From positions 59,207 through 123,206 of the IMG/VR virus record IMGVR_UViG_3300048929_000185: a DNA stretch of 64,000 bases; one strand, 5' to 3'. Each line of letters starts with the position of its first letter. The stretch's first letter is position 1. This document shows, in pieces, positions 7,721 to 16,731 of the stretch. The position numbers and the translations under genes were made by a program. A model generated the notes under the pieces. It worked only from the letters and a program-made list of their open reading frames with translations. It searched no databases and was not told where the DNA came from. This DNA comes from a virus.

Positions 7721-9690
7721 TTTTGTATGATCCTGATTCGCTACTACTGCTATGTATGTGTTATTTGGCTCGTAATCGTAACTATTTGCCCTTGTAATGC
7801 GTTTAGGCTAGGATTGTTAGCATAAAGGATTTAAGCCGTAAATGAGCCGTTTAAGCGTGTTATAATGCATTGTGTTGGTGTTTATGTTATTACTGTATTT
7901 CGTTTGGTTATGTAAGAACACTCGTTTGTATGTTATTACTATATATCTTTGTCTAGAATCTGTCAAGAAGAATTTTTGTGAGTTGATGGATTATTTTTTA
8001 ATGGAGTGAATGATTATGATGAGTCGAGGTTAATTGTTACTAGATATCGCTGTGAACGTTGTATTCGCCTGTTGCTGACGTTGTGATGATGTGAGTGTGG
8101 AATTGTTAGGGTTGATAGGTTGAGTGGGTAAATAAGACGATATGAACGTTATATGATGATGTGTATCGTGATAACTTTGTGCTTAGGTGTCAGGAGTTGG
8201 AACGTGATGAATGACTGATAGTGTTGAGTGAGTGGAATCAGGTGATAGAATGGTGATGGCATAAGATGATAATTCATAGTGGTGTGGTGTAATATATGTA
8301 GTATTGTAAACTATGTATAATGGTAATCATATCTATTAATGTGAATGTGTTGTAAAATCGATGATGACATACGTAGTATTGATTACTGTGTAGTGATGTG
8401 TTATGTACTGTTATATACTGTTTAGTAGACTATGAAAAATTAGTTCAAAAGTGAACCATTATTAGATCCGAACAGGTATGTTGTAGATAAAACGTTTTCG
8501 TTGTTTTCACAACGTAATTGCAATCAATACCAGTTGACCGCTAATCAACCGCCAGATACGTCATGAAATGGTTCAATACTTGACTATCAACCCAATACTC
8601 CTACGGTCAAAGTTAATATTCAAAAATCCTATAACTACATATTAACACCAAAATAGTACGTATTTACTAGGTTTCAAGGCTATTTCATAGGGTGGGGGTA
8701 AGTTTACATTTTCAACGACCACCGAAAAGCAGCCAGGAGGCATATCTGTTCCACTCACACATAACTCCCCATTTTCAACTCCGAAATCACCAAAATCGCC
8801 CAATTTAACTATACAAGTTGCACAAAGAAATCACCAAATAGTTCGGTATCGAGTTCGGGGATTTTCGAAGTCATTACCAGTAAGTACAGTAAAATCAAGC
8901 ACTTTAGTGACTATACAATATGCACAAAAAAATAATAACACGAAAAATCACTCTATTTTCACCATCAAAATCCTCGCAAACCCTTATAAAATAAGCATTC
9001 TCCCGAACTCACCCTAAAAATGTAAAAATGAGCACTTAAATCACCAAAATTTGCACCAAGAATGACCACTAAAATCGCAATAAACCCTTATAGAATAAGG
9101 ACATTCTCATCTCTCACCGAAGTACTCTCCCGAAGTCATATAAAAAATTCATGTTCAAACTCATCTTAAATCACCATAAACGTAGCAATAACAAGGAGAA
9201 TCTCCCATAACACAAAATATTTTCATCTTACAGGCTCAAAATACTACTCTTATTACACAGGAAAAATATCAGAAAAAAAGAGAATAATCCAGTAAAAATG
9301 ATCAGATTCGTAAGATAGTGATTTATGCATACCTTATTATAGGCAAAATAAATATGATACGCTCATAGCATAAAGTAAATAGTCACAATCCAGCAACAAG
9401 CATAATCAAATCAGTAACCATAAAAACCAAAATATAATAAGCGGCATATCTTACACAAATAATCCAGTCCAATAATCTAAGCAGCATTAATCTCTCACAA
9501 TCCCAAATTAATCTAATATCTCTACTCTCCTATCACTCAACTATTCTTACTACTAATCTATTGCTCAAATTCGCGAAAATAGCATCAAAAATCCATTCTC
9601 TACTATTTAATGGAGAAATACTCATCTACAGGCTAAAATCCAGAATTGGTACCAAAAACGCAAAAATAAGCACGTAAAAATATTTCATAA
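7721..9690. other. Gene-free 2-kb region with mirror-image strand composition
   Basis: No reading frame of any credible length lies here on either strand. About 7,720-8,440 is rich in G and T on the plus strand with very little C (8,221-8,280 has 3 C). About 8,480-9,690 is the reverse, rich in A and C with very little G (9,481-9,540 has 2 G). The switch is near 8,440. Candidate roles are a replication origin or a divergent pair of unstructured leader RNAs. Confidence 0.6.
8808..9108 (+). repeat. Paired imperfect direct repeats about 103 bp apart
   Basis: ACTATACAA-nn-TGCACAAA occurs at 8808-8826 and 8910-8928. AAACCCTTATA-n-AATAAG followed by CATTCTC occurs at 8978-9002 and 9082-9108. The spacings are 102 and 104 bp, which hints at a decayed tandem unit. 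They lie in the A/C-rich arm of the gene-free region. Confidence 0.55.
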
Positions 9691-9697
9691 AAAAGTG

Positions 9698-9726
9698 TTG
9701 ACAAAGAAATGTAGTAATGATAAGAT
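9698..9726 (+). promoter_or_regulatory. Sigma-A type promoter of the early rightward operon
   Basis: TTGACA (9698-9703), a 17-bp spacer, then TAAGAT (9721-9726). It is the first good promoter after the gene-free region and points toward the winged-helix gene and the polymerase operon. Confidence 0.65.
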
Positions 9727-9880
9727 AACAGTGTAGCAAGAGTAATACAGTAATATTATAAATAAAAACTCATGGCAGTGAGATAAATGTAAATACCATT
9801 TGTTTTCCCTACACTTTATGACGTACCTTGAAAATTACATATGGAAATAACCAACAAGTATTAGTGTGGTTTTGGATGGA

Positions 9881-9916
9881 GTATTTAATATTGAGCGTTA
9901 GCGAAATATTAAATAC
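9881..9916 (+). promoter_or_regulatory. Strong hairpin in the early leader (possible attenuator)
   Basis: GTATTTAATATT pairs perfectly over 12 bp with AATATTAAATAC across a 12-base loop, followed within 10 bases by GTTTTGTTTT. It sits between the early promoter and the first gene, as an attenuator or leader terminator would. Confidence 0.5.
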
Positions 9917-9955
9917 GTAATGTTTTGTTTTATTAATAGGTTTATCTTTTATTTC

Positions 9956-10038
9956 AGTTCAGTAGACAATGCATTTGCACCCTCTGCTGAACTCTGGTGA
10001 AGATTCACGGGGATACATTTGCATAGTTTACTGAACTC
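9956..10038 (+). repeat. ATTTGCA-N7-CTGAACTC repeats upstream of the first early gene
   Basis: Two copies with identical internal spacing lie at 9973-9994 and 10017-10038, 44 bp apart, plus an inverted half site AGTTCAG at 9956-9962. They end 12 bases before the ribosome site of the winged-helix gene. They look like protein-binding sites: an operator, or iterons if that protein is a replication initiator. Confidence 0.55.
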
Positions 10039-10064
10039 TCGCAAAAGAAAAAGGAGGGATCTTA

Positions 10065-10856
10065 ATTAAGAAAGATTATTTTACAAGGATACCCAATCAG
10101 TATATCAGGGGGGATATCCGCAAGTTATACGGAGTAAGCAGAAAGTTCTATATCACCTACATATTAATTGATCGTTATCGGTCACTTGAAGACTTTAGCT
10201 GGATTACGATAAAAAAGATACTTAACTATTATGGGCTGAAGAATACCAGGAATAAGCCAAAGGCGTTTAAAGAAATCTTAGATGTACTGGAATACATGGT
10301 AAATAGCAAAATGATATCCATTGCTCAAGACATGGATTCTATTACATACGATACGGGGATTGAAGTAAAGATAATTTCAGACAACTTTGACTTCCCTAAA
10401 AATTTCTGCAAGTTTGAATTCTGTGTGTTTGATAAGATTATGGATTCGGATTCTGCAATCAATAACGAGACTTTGTTGCTGGCCTATATTTATATCCTAT
10501 CTTATATAGGCGAAAAAGGTGAACAGCATAAAGAAGAAAGCGACTATGAGTATTTAGAAAGGCTCAAAGAGTATCCAAGAGCATTCTTTAAAGACATTAG
10601 TAATATGGCAAAAGATCTATCCATGTCAAAGGATACGATAACAAAATGCATTAATTATTTTTTATCTGAGCAAATGCTTGTGAAGAAAACGGTGGGAAGT
10701 ATAAAAAAAGACGGTAAACCACCTCAGAACGTTCCAAATATTTATGTTTTAAATAATGATGAGTGCCAGCAAGAAATTGACTGGGCATTAGAAAAAATGA
10801 AAGAGATTTATAAAGTAGACTATTTTGATGAGATTAAAGGAGGAAATAAAAATTAA
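10065..10856 (+). CDS. Winged-helix DNA-binding protein, ATT start, 263 aa
   Basis: An in-frame stop lies at 10032 and there is no ATG, GTG or TTG until 10296, yet the 77 codons before that ATG read as good protein (KKDYFTRIPNQYIRGDIRKL, then an I/Y-rich helical stretch). AAAAGGAGG at 10049-10057 is 7 bases from ATT at 10065, so ATT is the likely start. The C-terminal half has a winged-helix signature (MAKDLSMSKDTITKCINYFL, then LVKKTVG). Its place beside repeats and the gene-free region suits a replication initiator or early regulator; which one is not shown. Confidence 0.65.
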   Translation: MKKDYFTRIPNQYIRGDIRKLYGVSRKFYITYILIDRYRSLEDFSWITIKKILNYYGLKNTRNKPKAFKEILDVLEYMVNSKMISIAQDMDSITYDTGIEVKIISDNFDFPKNFCKFEFCVFDKIMDSDSAINNETLLLAYIYILSYIGEKGEQHKEESDYEYLERLKEYPRAFFKDISNMAKDLSMSKDTITKCINYFLSEQMLVKKTVGSIKKDGKPPQNVPNIYVLNNDECQQEIDWALEKMKEIYKVDYFDEIKGGNKN

Positions 10857-11069
10857 ATGAATCATACGGTAGAAATCAACACATATCACTCCCACACTAG
10901 GGATCAGCTCCACAAGGAATTTGCAGGTGAAATTACAGAAGGAAGTTTCAATACATATCAGAACGAGAACAAACGCATTTGGTTTACGAAAATGGAATCG
11001 CTTGAATGGAAAAGAATAAAAGAAGAAAAGCAAGCAAAAGAGCGTGCTGCATTGAAAGGAGAAAAATAA
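10857..11069 (+). CDS. Small basic/acidic hypothetical protein, 70 aa
   Basis: The ATG follows directly after the stop of the preceding gene and has AAAGGAGG upstream. The C-terminal half is highly charged (EWKRIKEEKQAKERAALKGE), probably one long helix. It overlaps the next start by one base, so the three genes are translationally coupled. Function unknown. Confidence 0.6.
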   Translation: MNHTVEINTYHSHTRDQLHKEFAGEITEGSFNTYQNENKRIWFTKMESLEWKRIKEEKQAKERAALKGEK

Positions 11070-11341
11070 TGTTTGAAAATGTAAAAATGGCACTTGGTTA
11101 TTATAAGCCAGGTAAGGAATATTGGCTGAATATTGAAAAGATACATATTACTGATGAGTTTGCTTCTAAGAAAGTTGGCTGGAAAAAGATGCAGCGTAAA
11201 AAGAATTATTTTAGAAGGACTCGAAAATTTGAAAGTAAGGTTGTGTTAAATAAAGATTTTACTTTAGTAGACGGATATAGCACGTACTGTATTATTGATG
11301 AACTTAAACTTGGCAAGGTTCCAGTTTGGTTTGAAGATTAA
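11069..11341 (+). CDS. Mini ParB/sulfiredoxin-like protein, 90 aa
   Basis: The C-terminal part, VVLNKDFTLVDGYSTY followed by DELKLGKVPVWF, matches the pattern of the ParB N-terminal/sulfiredoxin fold (xDGxLVDGYHRYxAxxELGxxxVPV). The usual arginine after the DGY motif is S/T here, so CTPase or nuclease activity cannot be assumed. A basic stretch (KKMQRKKNYFRRTRK) precedes it and may bind nucleic acid. The ATG at 11069 has AAAGGAGAAA upstream. Fold recognition is moderate; role unknown. Confidence 0.6.
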   Translation: MFENVKMALGYYKPGKEYWLNIEKIHITDEFASKKVGWKKMQRKKNYFRRTRKFESKVVLNKDFTLVDGYSTYCIIDELKLGKVPVWFED

Positions 11342-11399
11342 AACAATACTCGCAAGGTTTTTAAATAAATAACAAAATTGAATAATGGAGGGATGTATT

Positions 11400-12239
11400 A
11401 TTTTAACTTGTAAATTAGGAAGCGAATTTATTAATTGTTATGATGGCGGTCATGACCGGGAGCAACTCAAAAAATGGGCAGCAAAAAGAATATTATTATG
11501 CCCCGCATGTGGAAAGCCGTATGAATATTGCCACGGCAAAGTAAAAATGCCTTATTTTAGGCATATGGATAAAGAAAAGTGTGAAGACTCATATTCTGAA
11601 CCAGAAACAGAAGAACATTTGATGGGCAAATGGAGATTGTATGAATGGATAAAGAAACAAAATGGAGTTACTGATGCATATTTAGAGGGATGGATTCCAG
11701 AAACTAAACAGAGACCAGACATTGTATTTAGATACTATGGCGAAAAATGTGTAATTGAGTACCAGTGTAGCCCAATTAGCTCAGAATACTACGAAAGACA
11801 TAATCTATATAAAAGTAGTGGAATTAAAGATGTTTGGATTTGTGGAGTGGAAAAATATATACAATGTTTACACGCCGGTAGTGGAGCTAAAAGGTTAAAT
11901 GTATTAGAGGAAAGTTGTAAATTATATTTTAATTCTGAAACAAACCAATTTTATAAAATTGATCCAAGAATGACGAAAGAAGATTTTGATAAAATACGAG
12001 ATAACAAAAGATGTAAATTAATGAAAAATGTAAATGATTATGTTAATTGTAATATAAAAAAATACATCGAAGTTAAAAATTCTTCTCTTAGTTATGATAA
12101 ATTTTATAGATATCCGTCTCCTACAGGTAGAAGTTCAAGAAAGTATCCATACCCAGTTCCAGTGTTTAAGTATAGTCGTAATGTGTCTTTGGCGGAGTGT
12201 TTTGATTTAAATACGTTAGTGCTAAAAGGGATAATTTAA
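11400..12239 (+). CDS. CoiA-like nuclease with zinc finger, probable ATT start, 279 aa
   Basis: Recognised as CoiA-like: an N-terminal zinc knuckle (CPACGKPYEYCHG, then FRHMDKEKC), an EHLMGK helix, and a restriction-like nuclease core with RPDIVF and VIEYQCS, the CoiA pattern of D and ExQ. CoiA proteins act on DNA in competence/recombination; here a role in DNA processing or branched-DNA repair is inferred. GGAGGG lies at 11387-11392, so the start is probably ATT at 11397 or 11400; an ATG at 11385 overlaps the ribosome site and has none of its own. Confidence 0.75.
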   Translation: MLTCKLGSEFINCYDGGHDREQLKKWAAKRILLCPACGKPYEYCHGKVKMPYFRHMDKEKCEDSYSEPETEEHLMGKWRLYEWIKKQNGVTDAYLEGWIPETKQRPDIVFRYYGEKCVIEYQCSPISSEYYERHNLYKSSGIKDVWICGVEKYIQCLHAGSGAKRLNVLEESCKLYFNSETNQFYKIDPRMTKEDFDKIRDNKRCKLMKNVNDYVNCNIKKYIEVKNSSLSYDKFYRYPSPTGRSSRKYPYPVPVFKYSRNVSLAECFDLNTLVLKGII

Positions 12240-12252
12240 GGAGGGAAACAAA

Positions 12253-13884
12253 TTGAGTAAAGCAAAAGTATCTCCAAGATTTATTTTAAAGATTCATTCA
12301 GCTAGATTAAGAAGAAATAACTGGAAACTAAGTTTAACAATTAGTCAGGCAAGGGAAAACAATGAACTTATCTCTCTGAATGATAGTCAAATGCTTCGAT
12401 GGTTAGATGAACTGAATAATATTAAAAATCCAAATATATATACCGAGTATTTAAAAGATAAGATAAAAAAATTAAAATATGACGATGATATCAAAAAAAC
12501 ACAAAGAGAAATTAAAATGCTTTTGAGTGAAATTGATGATTTACTATACAAGCGAGATTATGTATGCATTGTGATTGATAAGATATCAGATTTTGACAAA
12601 TTACATTTAAATGGATTTGAATTAAATAATAAGAAATACGTGAGATTACTCGGTACTACTGGTGGAGTAAAAAATGAAACAGTTGTATTTATAAGTGAAA
12701 AACATGCAGGTGAGATTAGACGGCGTATAAACAATGAAAGGGATGAAACGAAGGAATTTTCTCCTGCAAAATTAGAAGCATATAAATCTTTGACTTGTAG
12801 TGCTTCTACTCCGGTGTCGTATCCAAAAGGAATTTGTGTAGTACATGACTGTATTACTCATTTTAATTCAGATGTTATTTTATTAGATGATACAGACATA
12901 GATCAACCAAAAATGATTTTTAAAAAAGATGAGCTAATAGAGTTAATTGACAGCGATGGATACGGTTTGGGAATGCCTTCGTTAATGGAACGCTGGGGAA
13001 GTGAATTGGGGGAAGATTATATTCTGCCAGGCTGTGTTATAAGAAATAGCTTCTGTAAGGGCGCTGTATTCTGCGTCGACTTCCAAAAATTTGCAAGAGA
13101 TAGAGGAATAAAATACATACAAGACGTGTGGGGAACTTGGCACCACGTTCACAACATAGAATTAATTTTAACTGAATCTATGTTAAAACTATGGGATTCT
13201 TATCACTCTATTTATACATATCTGTACAATTGCAAAAAAAACCATTATGATTTTGCAATAACAAAAGCATCTGAAGAAAACTTAGAAAATGTTAGAAATA
13301 TGAACTATCAGTTTTTACAAAGTTACGATTTTACTGACAAAGATTTAGATGAGTTAATATCTCCTACTATATCTGAAATAAATGATATTCTTTCTGGAGA
13401 TTATAGAAAAACCATACTATACACAAAAGGAACTCATTTGACAAATAGAACGGTACAGCATCTCGACTCATCTTTCGCAACGGCTCTTATGATAGATGAG
13501 AGAATGAAAGACGACCCGTATATACAAAATCAAATTAATAAAATGATAAATAAGCGAATAAACGAAGCAAAAGTTGGAGTGTTAACTGTTCCAGCTAATT
13601 ATTCATTGGTGTGCGGAGATCCTTACTCTTTGTGTCAATCAATGTTTGGAATTAAAATAACTGGATTATTGAAATCTGGTCAGGTATATTCAAAATACTG
13701 GATTAACAGCGGAGTTTATAAAGTATCTAGTTTTCGCGCACCAATGACGTGTCATAATAATATTAGATTGTTGGAAGTTGTTCATGACGACGAAATGGAC
13801 GATTTTTACAAGTATATGACAACTATTACAATTTTTAATAGCTGGGACACGTCTGATAAAGCCATGAATGGCATGGATAAGGAT
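12253..13884 (+). CDS. Two-barrel RNA polymerase (RdRP/YonO superfamily), exon 1
   Basis: First 544 codons of a 932-aa single-chain RNA polymerase. The TTG start has AAGGAGGGAAAC upstream. The first barrel shows SDGYGLGMPSLMERWG and ILPGCVIRNSFCKGAVF (about residues 232-275), matching the DG(x)G...QxRxxxxKG pattern of RdRP/QDE-1. The second shows LKSGQVYSKYW, VSSFRAPMTCHNN, and then FNSWDTSDKAMNGMDKD, which stops at D542-K543-D544. Without splicing the frame adds 11 non-homologous codons and ends at 13917, leaving the catalytic motif incomplete. Likely transcribes phage middle/late genes, by analogy with SPbeta YonO. Confidence 0.85.
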
Positions 13885-14224
13885 TTGATTAATTTCTGTC
13901 CTTGTAAAACTTGGTGAACCTAGATATCTAGGGTGTACATATTACGGATAGGAACTGTAGGAAATGACAGTTAGAATATGTGCTAACGGGGGAGGGTTTA
14001 ATATCCTAATCGCCGTGCTAAAAATCAAATAATTATTTGATTTATGTGGAACGACTATCGAAAGGATAATTACGAAGAAATATCGTAGTGAATAACCGAG
14101 TAGAGTACATAATGTTTGAAATATCATTATGGAAGCGCCAAGGCTCAGTATGACGGTAAAAGAAATATTGAGTATGATATAGTCTATTCCCCTAATAAAT
14201 ATCGGGAAACCGAGGGTAGATAAG
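13885..14224 (+). ncRNA. Group I intron inside the polymerase catalytic motif
   Basis: A 340-nt insertion between GAT (Asp544) and GGC (Gly545). The exon end TAAGGAT pairs with GTCCTTG(T) at 13898-13905 to form a P1 helix with the required U-G wobble at the splice site. The 3' part has a core with CTCAGTATGACGG (R-like) and GATATAGTCTA (S-like, 14176-14186); TATGAC (14149-14154) and GTCTAT (14182-14187) form a P7 with a bulged base. The last base is G, as group I requires. There is no endonuclease gene inside. Removing it restores DKDGD in frame. Confidence 0.85.
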
Positions 14225-15391
14225 GGCGACTGTGTAATCAATACATCAATGGACGTTATTGTAAGGAACACAAAACAACTGCCGGCGATTATGTGTGTGC
14301 AACGAAAAGCTCCAAAATGTGTGCCTACTGAAGATGATTTTTTTCAATCAAACATAAATAGCTTTGGGAACGATGTTGGTTCAACAACAAACAAAATAAC
14401 CTCAATGTTTGAAGTTCAATCTCGTTATCCTGTTGGAAGTAGAGAATACAATATTTTGGATTATAGGATTAAGTGTGGGCAGCTTTATCAGCAAAATGCG
14501 ATAGACAAGACAAAAGGAATAGATGCAAAGCCTATGCCAGAGTCTTGGAGCGATTGGGCTTCTAACCGTCTAAGTAAACGAAATAAAGAAGGAAAAATCG
14601 AATTACTTGATTTACCAAATGACGAGAGAAAAAAAAGAGTATTTAATCGCAATGTAATCGCAGATAAGAAACCTTATTTTATGCGTTACATCTATCCGCA
14701 GTGCGATAAAGAGTATATGAATTATATTAAATACACATCTGAAAAATGTAGGATTAAATTTGACAAATCTTTAGACGAATTAATTCAATGCAAATCAAAA
14801 ACAGATGAAGAAAGTAGATTTTTTGATTATTATGAGAGTCACTTTCCTTTAGGAATGAGTCCGTGTGTAGTAAATAGGATTTGCTGGAAAATCGAAAAAG
14901 AATTTGATGGTAAATTAAATACAGATTCACGTAAAGAGTTTGATTATTCGATTCTGCAAAGTACTGGTGTTATATACTCAACAGATTTGTATAAAAAAAT
15001 ACAAAAAATATATAAAGATTATAAAACTGTATCTTCAAGATATTCGGCAGAAGCAAAAAATAAACGTATTAAATCAGACGAAAGACGATTACAAAGATAT
15101 GCCATTAAAAGTACATTTATTAATATGTGCTTAATTGCTTGCCCGGATGAAGATATTTTATGTAATATTATATTAGACATGTGCTACAAAAATAATTCGT
15201 CAAAACAGTTTGCGTGGGATGTATGTGGAAAAACATTTATTAAAAATTTACTCAGATTAAATGATTTTAAAATTTCGTATCCAACAAAATCGGGTGATGG
15301 TGACATAATTTTTAATGGTGAAAAATTTAAAATTGAAACCTGTGATATAAAAGTTGAAGTAAATGTTGATGATTCGGAGGAAAATGAATGA
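14225..15391 (+). CDS. Two-barrel RNA polymerase, exon 2
   Basis: Continues exon 1 in frame with G545-D546-C-V, completing the catalytic DKDGD triad that binds magnesium in this superfamily. It supplies the remaining 388 residues, including VIVRNTKQLPAIMC and RKAPK just after the triad, and a long helical, lysine-rich C-terminal region. An ATG at 14249 could be mistaken for an independent start, but it has no ribosome site and would lose the triad. The stop overlaps the next gene's ATG by 4 bases. Confidence 0.85.
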   Translation, partial: GDCVINTSMDVIVRNTKQLPAIMCVQRKAPKCVPTEDDFFQSNINSFGNDVGSTTNKITSMFEVQSRYPVGSREYNILDYRIKCGQLYQQNAIDKTKGIDAKPMPESWSDWASNRLSKRNKEGKIELLDLPNDERKKRVFNRNVIADKKPYFMRYIYPQCDKEYMNYIKYTSEKCRIKFDKSLDELIQCKSKTDEESRFFDYYESHFPLGMSPCVVNRICWKIEKEFDGKLNTDSRKEFDYSILQSTGVIYSTDLYKKIQKIYKDYKTVSSRYSAEAKNKRIKSDERRLQRYAIKSTFINMCLIACPDEDILCNIILDMCYKNNSSKQFAWDVCGKTFIKNLLRLNDFKISYPTKSGDGDIIFNGEKFKIETCDIKVEVNVDDSEENE

Positions 15392-16158
15392 GCTTAATAT
15401 TAAATGAGGTTAAATATGTAGAAGAAATTTTAAAAACAGGCGAAGTGGGCAGAAAGCCTTCTTCTACCCTGTTATTACTTGCAAAATATTATTATAACGA
15501 AAAATGCTTAAGAGACAAAGAAATTGAGATAAAACTTGATGAGTTTATGAATAAAAATTATCCAAACTATAATAAAGTGTTTTGGGAAAATAGTATTGAA
15601 TCATATTCAAAAAAGGCTGGTAAGTACACATTAAATAAAATTGAAGAAATTCCAATTACGGAGTTAGAGTTAAAAGTGATTGCATCTGTATGTGATTCAA
15701 GATTGGAAAGGTTTTTATTCACGATGCTGTGTTATGCAAAGGCTTATGATATGATAAATGATAAAAATAATGGGTGGATAAATACAGATCTATCAGTTAT
15801 CTACAATACTGCAAGATTAAGGGCGAGGAGGAGCGATGATCGGTTCCATATGGTAAATCAATTATTAAAACTATCTTATGGGCAAAACAATGATTTATTA
15901 ATATCGATATCTCAAAAAAATACCAATAGAAATATAAAAATAAACTTTATAGATTTTTCAAATAACGTAGTTTTACATATATCAGATTTAAGAGAACTTG
16001 GGTACGAATATATGTTGTATAAAGGAGACAATTTTGTCAGATGTGAGAAATGTGGGCGATTAATTAGAAAGAAAAAAAACAAAAAATATTGTTCTGAGTG
16101 TTCTGTTTTAGCAAGAAATGATAGACAGAAAGAATATATGAGAATAAGAAGATGTTAG
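15388..16158 (+). CDS. Zinc-ribbon protein coupled to the RNA polymerase, 256 aa
   Basis: Overlaps the polymerase stop by 4 bases with GGAGGAAA upstream, so the two are translated together. The body is helical and unrecognised; the C-terminus is a four-cysteine ribbon (CEKCGRLI, then KYCSECS) followed by a basic tail (KEYMRIRRC). The ribbon plus the coupling suggests a nucleic-acid-binding partner, perhaps a promoter-recognition or accessory factor of the phage polymerase. That function is inference only. Confidence 0.65.
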   Translation: MSLILNEVKYVEEILKTGEVGRKPSSTLLLLAKYYYNEKCLRDKEIEIKLDEFMNKNYPNYNKVFWENSIESYSKKAGKYTLNKIEEIPITELELKVIASVCDSRLERFLFTMLCYAKAYDMINDKNNGWINTDLSVIYNTARLRARRSDDRFHMVNQLLKLSYGQNNDLLISISQKNTNRNIKINFIDFSNNVVLHISDLRELGYEYMLYKGDNFVRCEKCGRLIRKKKNKKYCSECSVLARNDRQKEYMRIRRC

Positions 16159-16519
16159 TATGTTAGCTTTTTTAAATTAAATAAAATCCCACGAAAGCCT
16201 TGATTTTACTGGGTTTTAATGGTCTATTAAATATGGTGTGTTTTTCCTTATTATGATAGATATAATGTATCGTAAGTTGTCGTAAGCTATCGCAGTTTAT
16301 TGTAAATTTATTTTTCATATTCTTTTCCTTTCAGTGGCTGTACTTGTGTAATGCGAGTATGGTCACTGACCCTTTCTAAAATAATTATTATGCTAGAATA
16401 ATTCGGACGGCTCCGGAACCTGCCTTGAAAACAGTGAGTGCTTAACGGCATGGGGATCGACACCTCATTCTAGTGCTACTCTCCTACGAAGGAGAAAATT
16501 AATAAGGAAGAAGGTAGTT
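16159..16519 (+). promoter_or_regulatory. Structured 360-base intergenic leader
   Basis: No gene on either strand. Inverted repeats include CAGTG/CACTG enclosing TACT/AGTA (about 16334-16369), ATGGGG/CCTCAT (about 16450-16468) and CTCC/GGAG (about 16481-16494). The last hairpin lies just before the ribosome site of the following ATT-start gene. It may be a transcript boundary plus leader; no known riboswitch class is recognised. Confidence 0.4.
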
Positions 16520-16714
16520 ATTATTTTACAGATTTCACAAAAAGAAGCAGAATATCTTGAATCCAAAGGTTTAAAATTTGGAACAAACTCGGAGGGGGAT
16601 ATTCACAGAACATATTCTGGGCATCACAAGTATTGGTGTACTGAATCATCTTATGCAAAGAAGTTATTATTTGAGTATCGTAAATCTCGCATTCTAAAGA
16701 CTGTCGAGAAATAA
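16520..16714 (+). CDS. Small phage protein with ATT start, 64 aa
   Basis: The whole frame contains no ATG, GTG or TTG at all, yet has a strong ribosome site (TAAGGAAGAAGG, 16503-16514) followed by ATT ATT at 16520-16525. The protein (LQISQKEAEYLESKGLKFG, then HKYWCTESSYAKKLL) resembles the small proteins of about 60 aa found between phage structural and early genes, like two others in this window at 30.7 and 58.4 kb. It is the cleanest case of a non-canonical start here. Function unknown. Confidence 0.65.
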   Translation: MILQISQKEAEYLESKGLKFGTNSEGDIHRTYSGHHKYWCTESSYAKKLLFEYRKSRILKTVEK

Positions 16715-16731
16715 TCTAAAGAAAGGTGGTT

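Noticed and set aside
11385-11399. ATG 11385 as start of the CoiA-like gene
   Set aside because: It overlaps its own ribosome site GGAGGG and has no other upstream; ATT 11397/11400 fits better, although ATG cannot be fully excluded.
13885-13917. Native C-terminus of the polymerase N-terminal half
   Set aside because: These 11 codons lie in the predicted intron P1 loop and do not resemble the family; the catalytic motif would be incomplete.
14249-15391. Independent gene starting at ATG 14249
   Set aside because: No ribosome site, and the frame is open upstream through GDCVINTS, which completes the polymerase triad after splicing.
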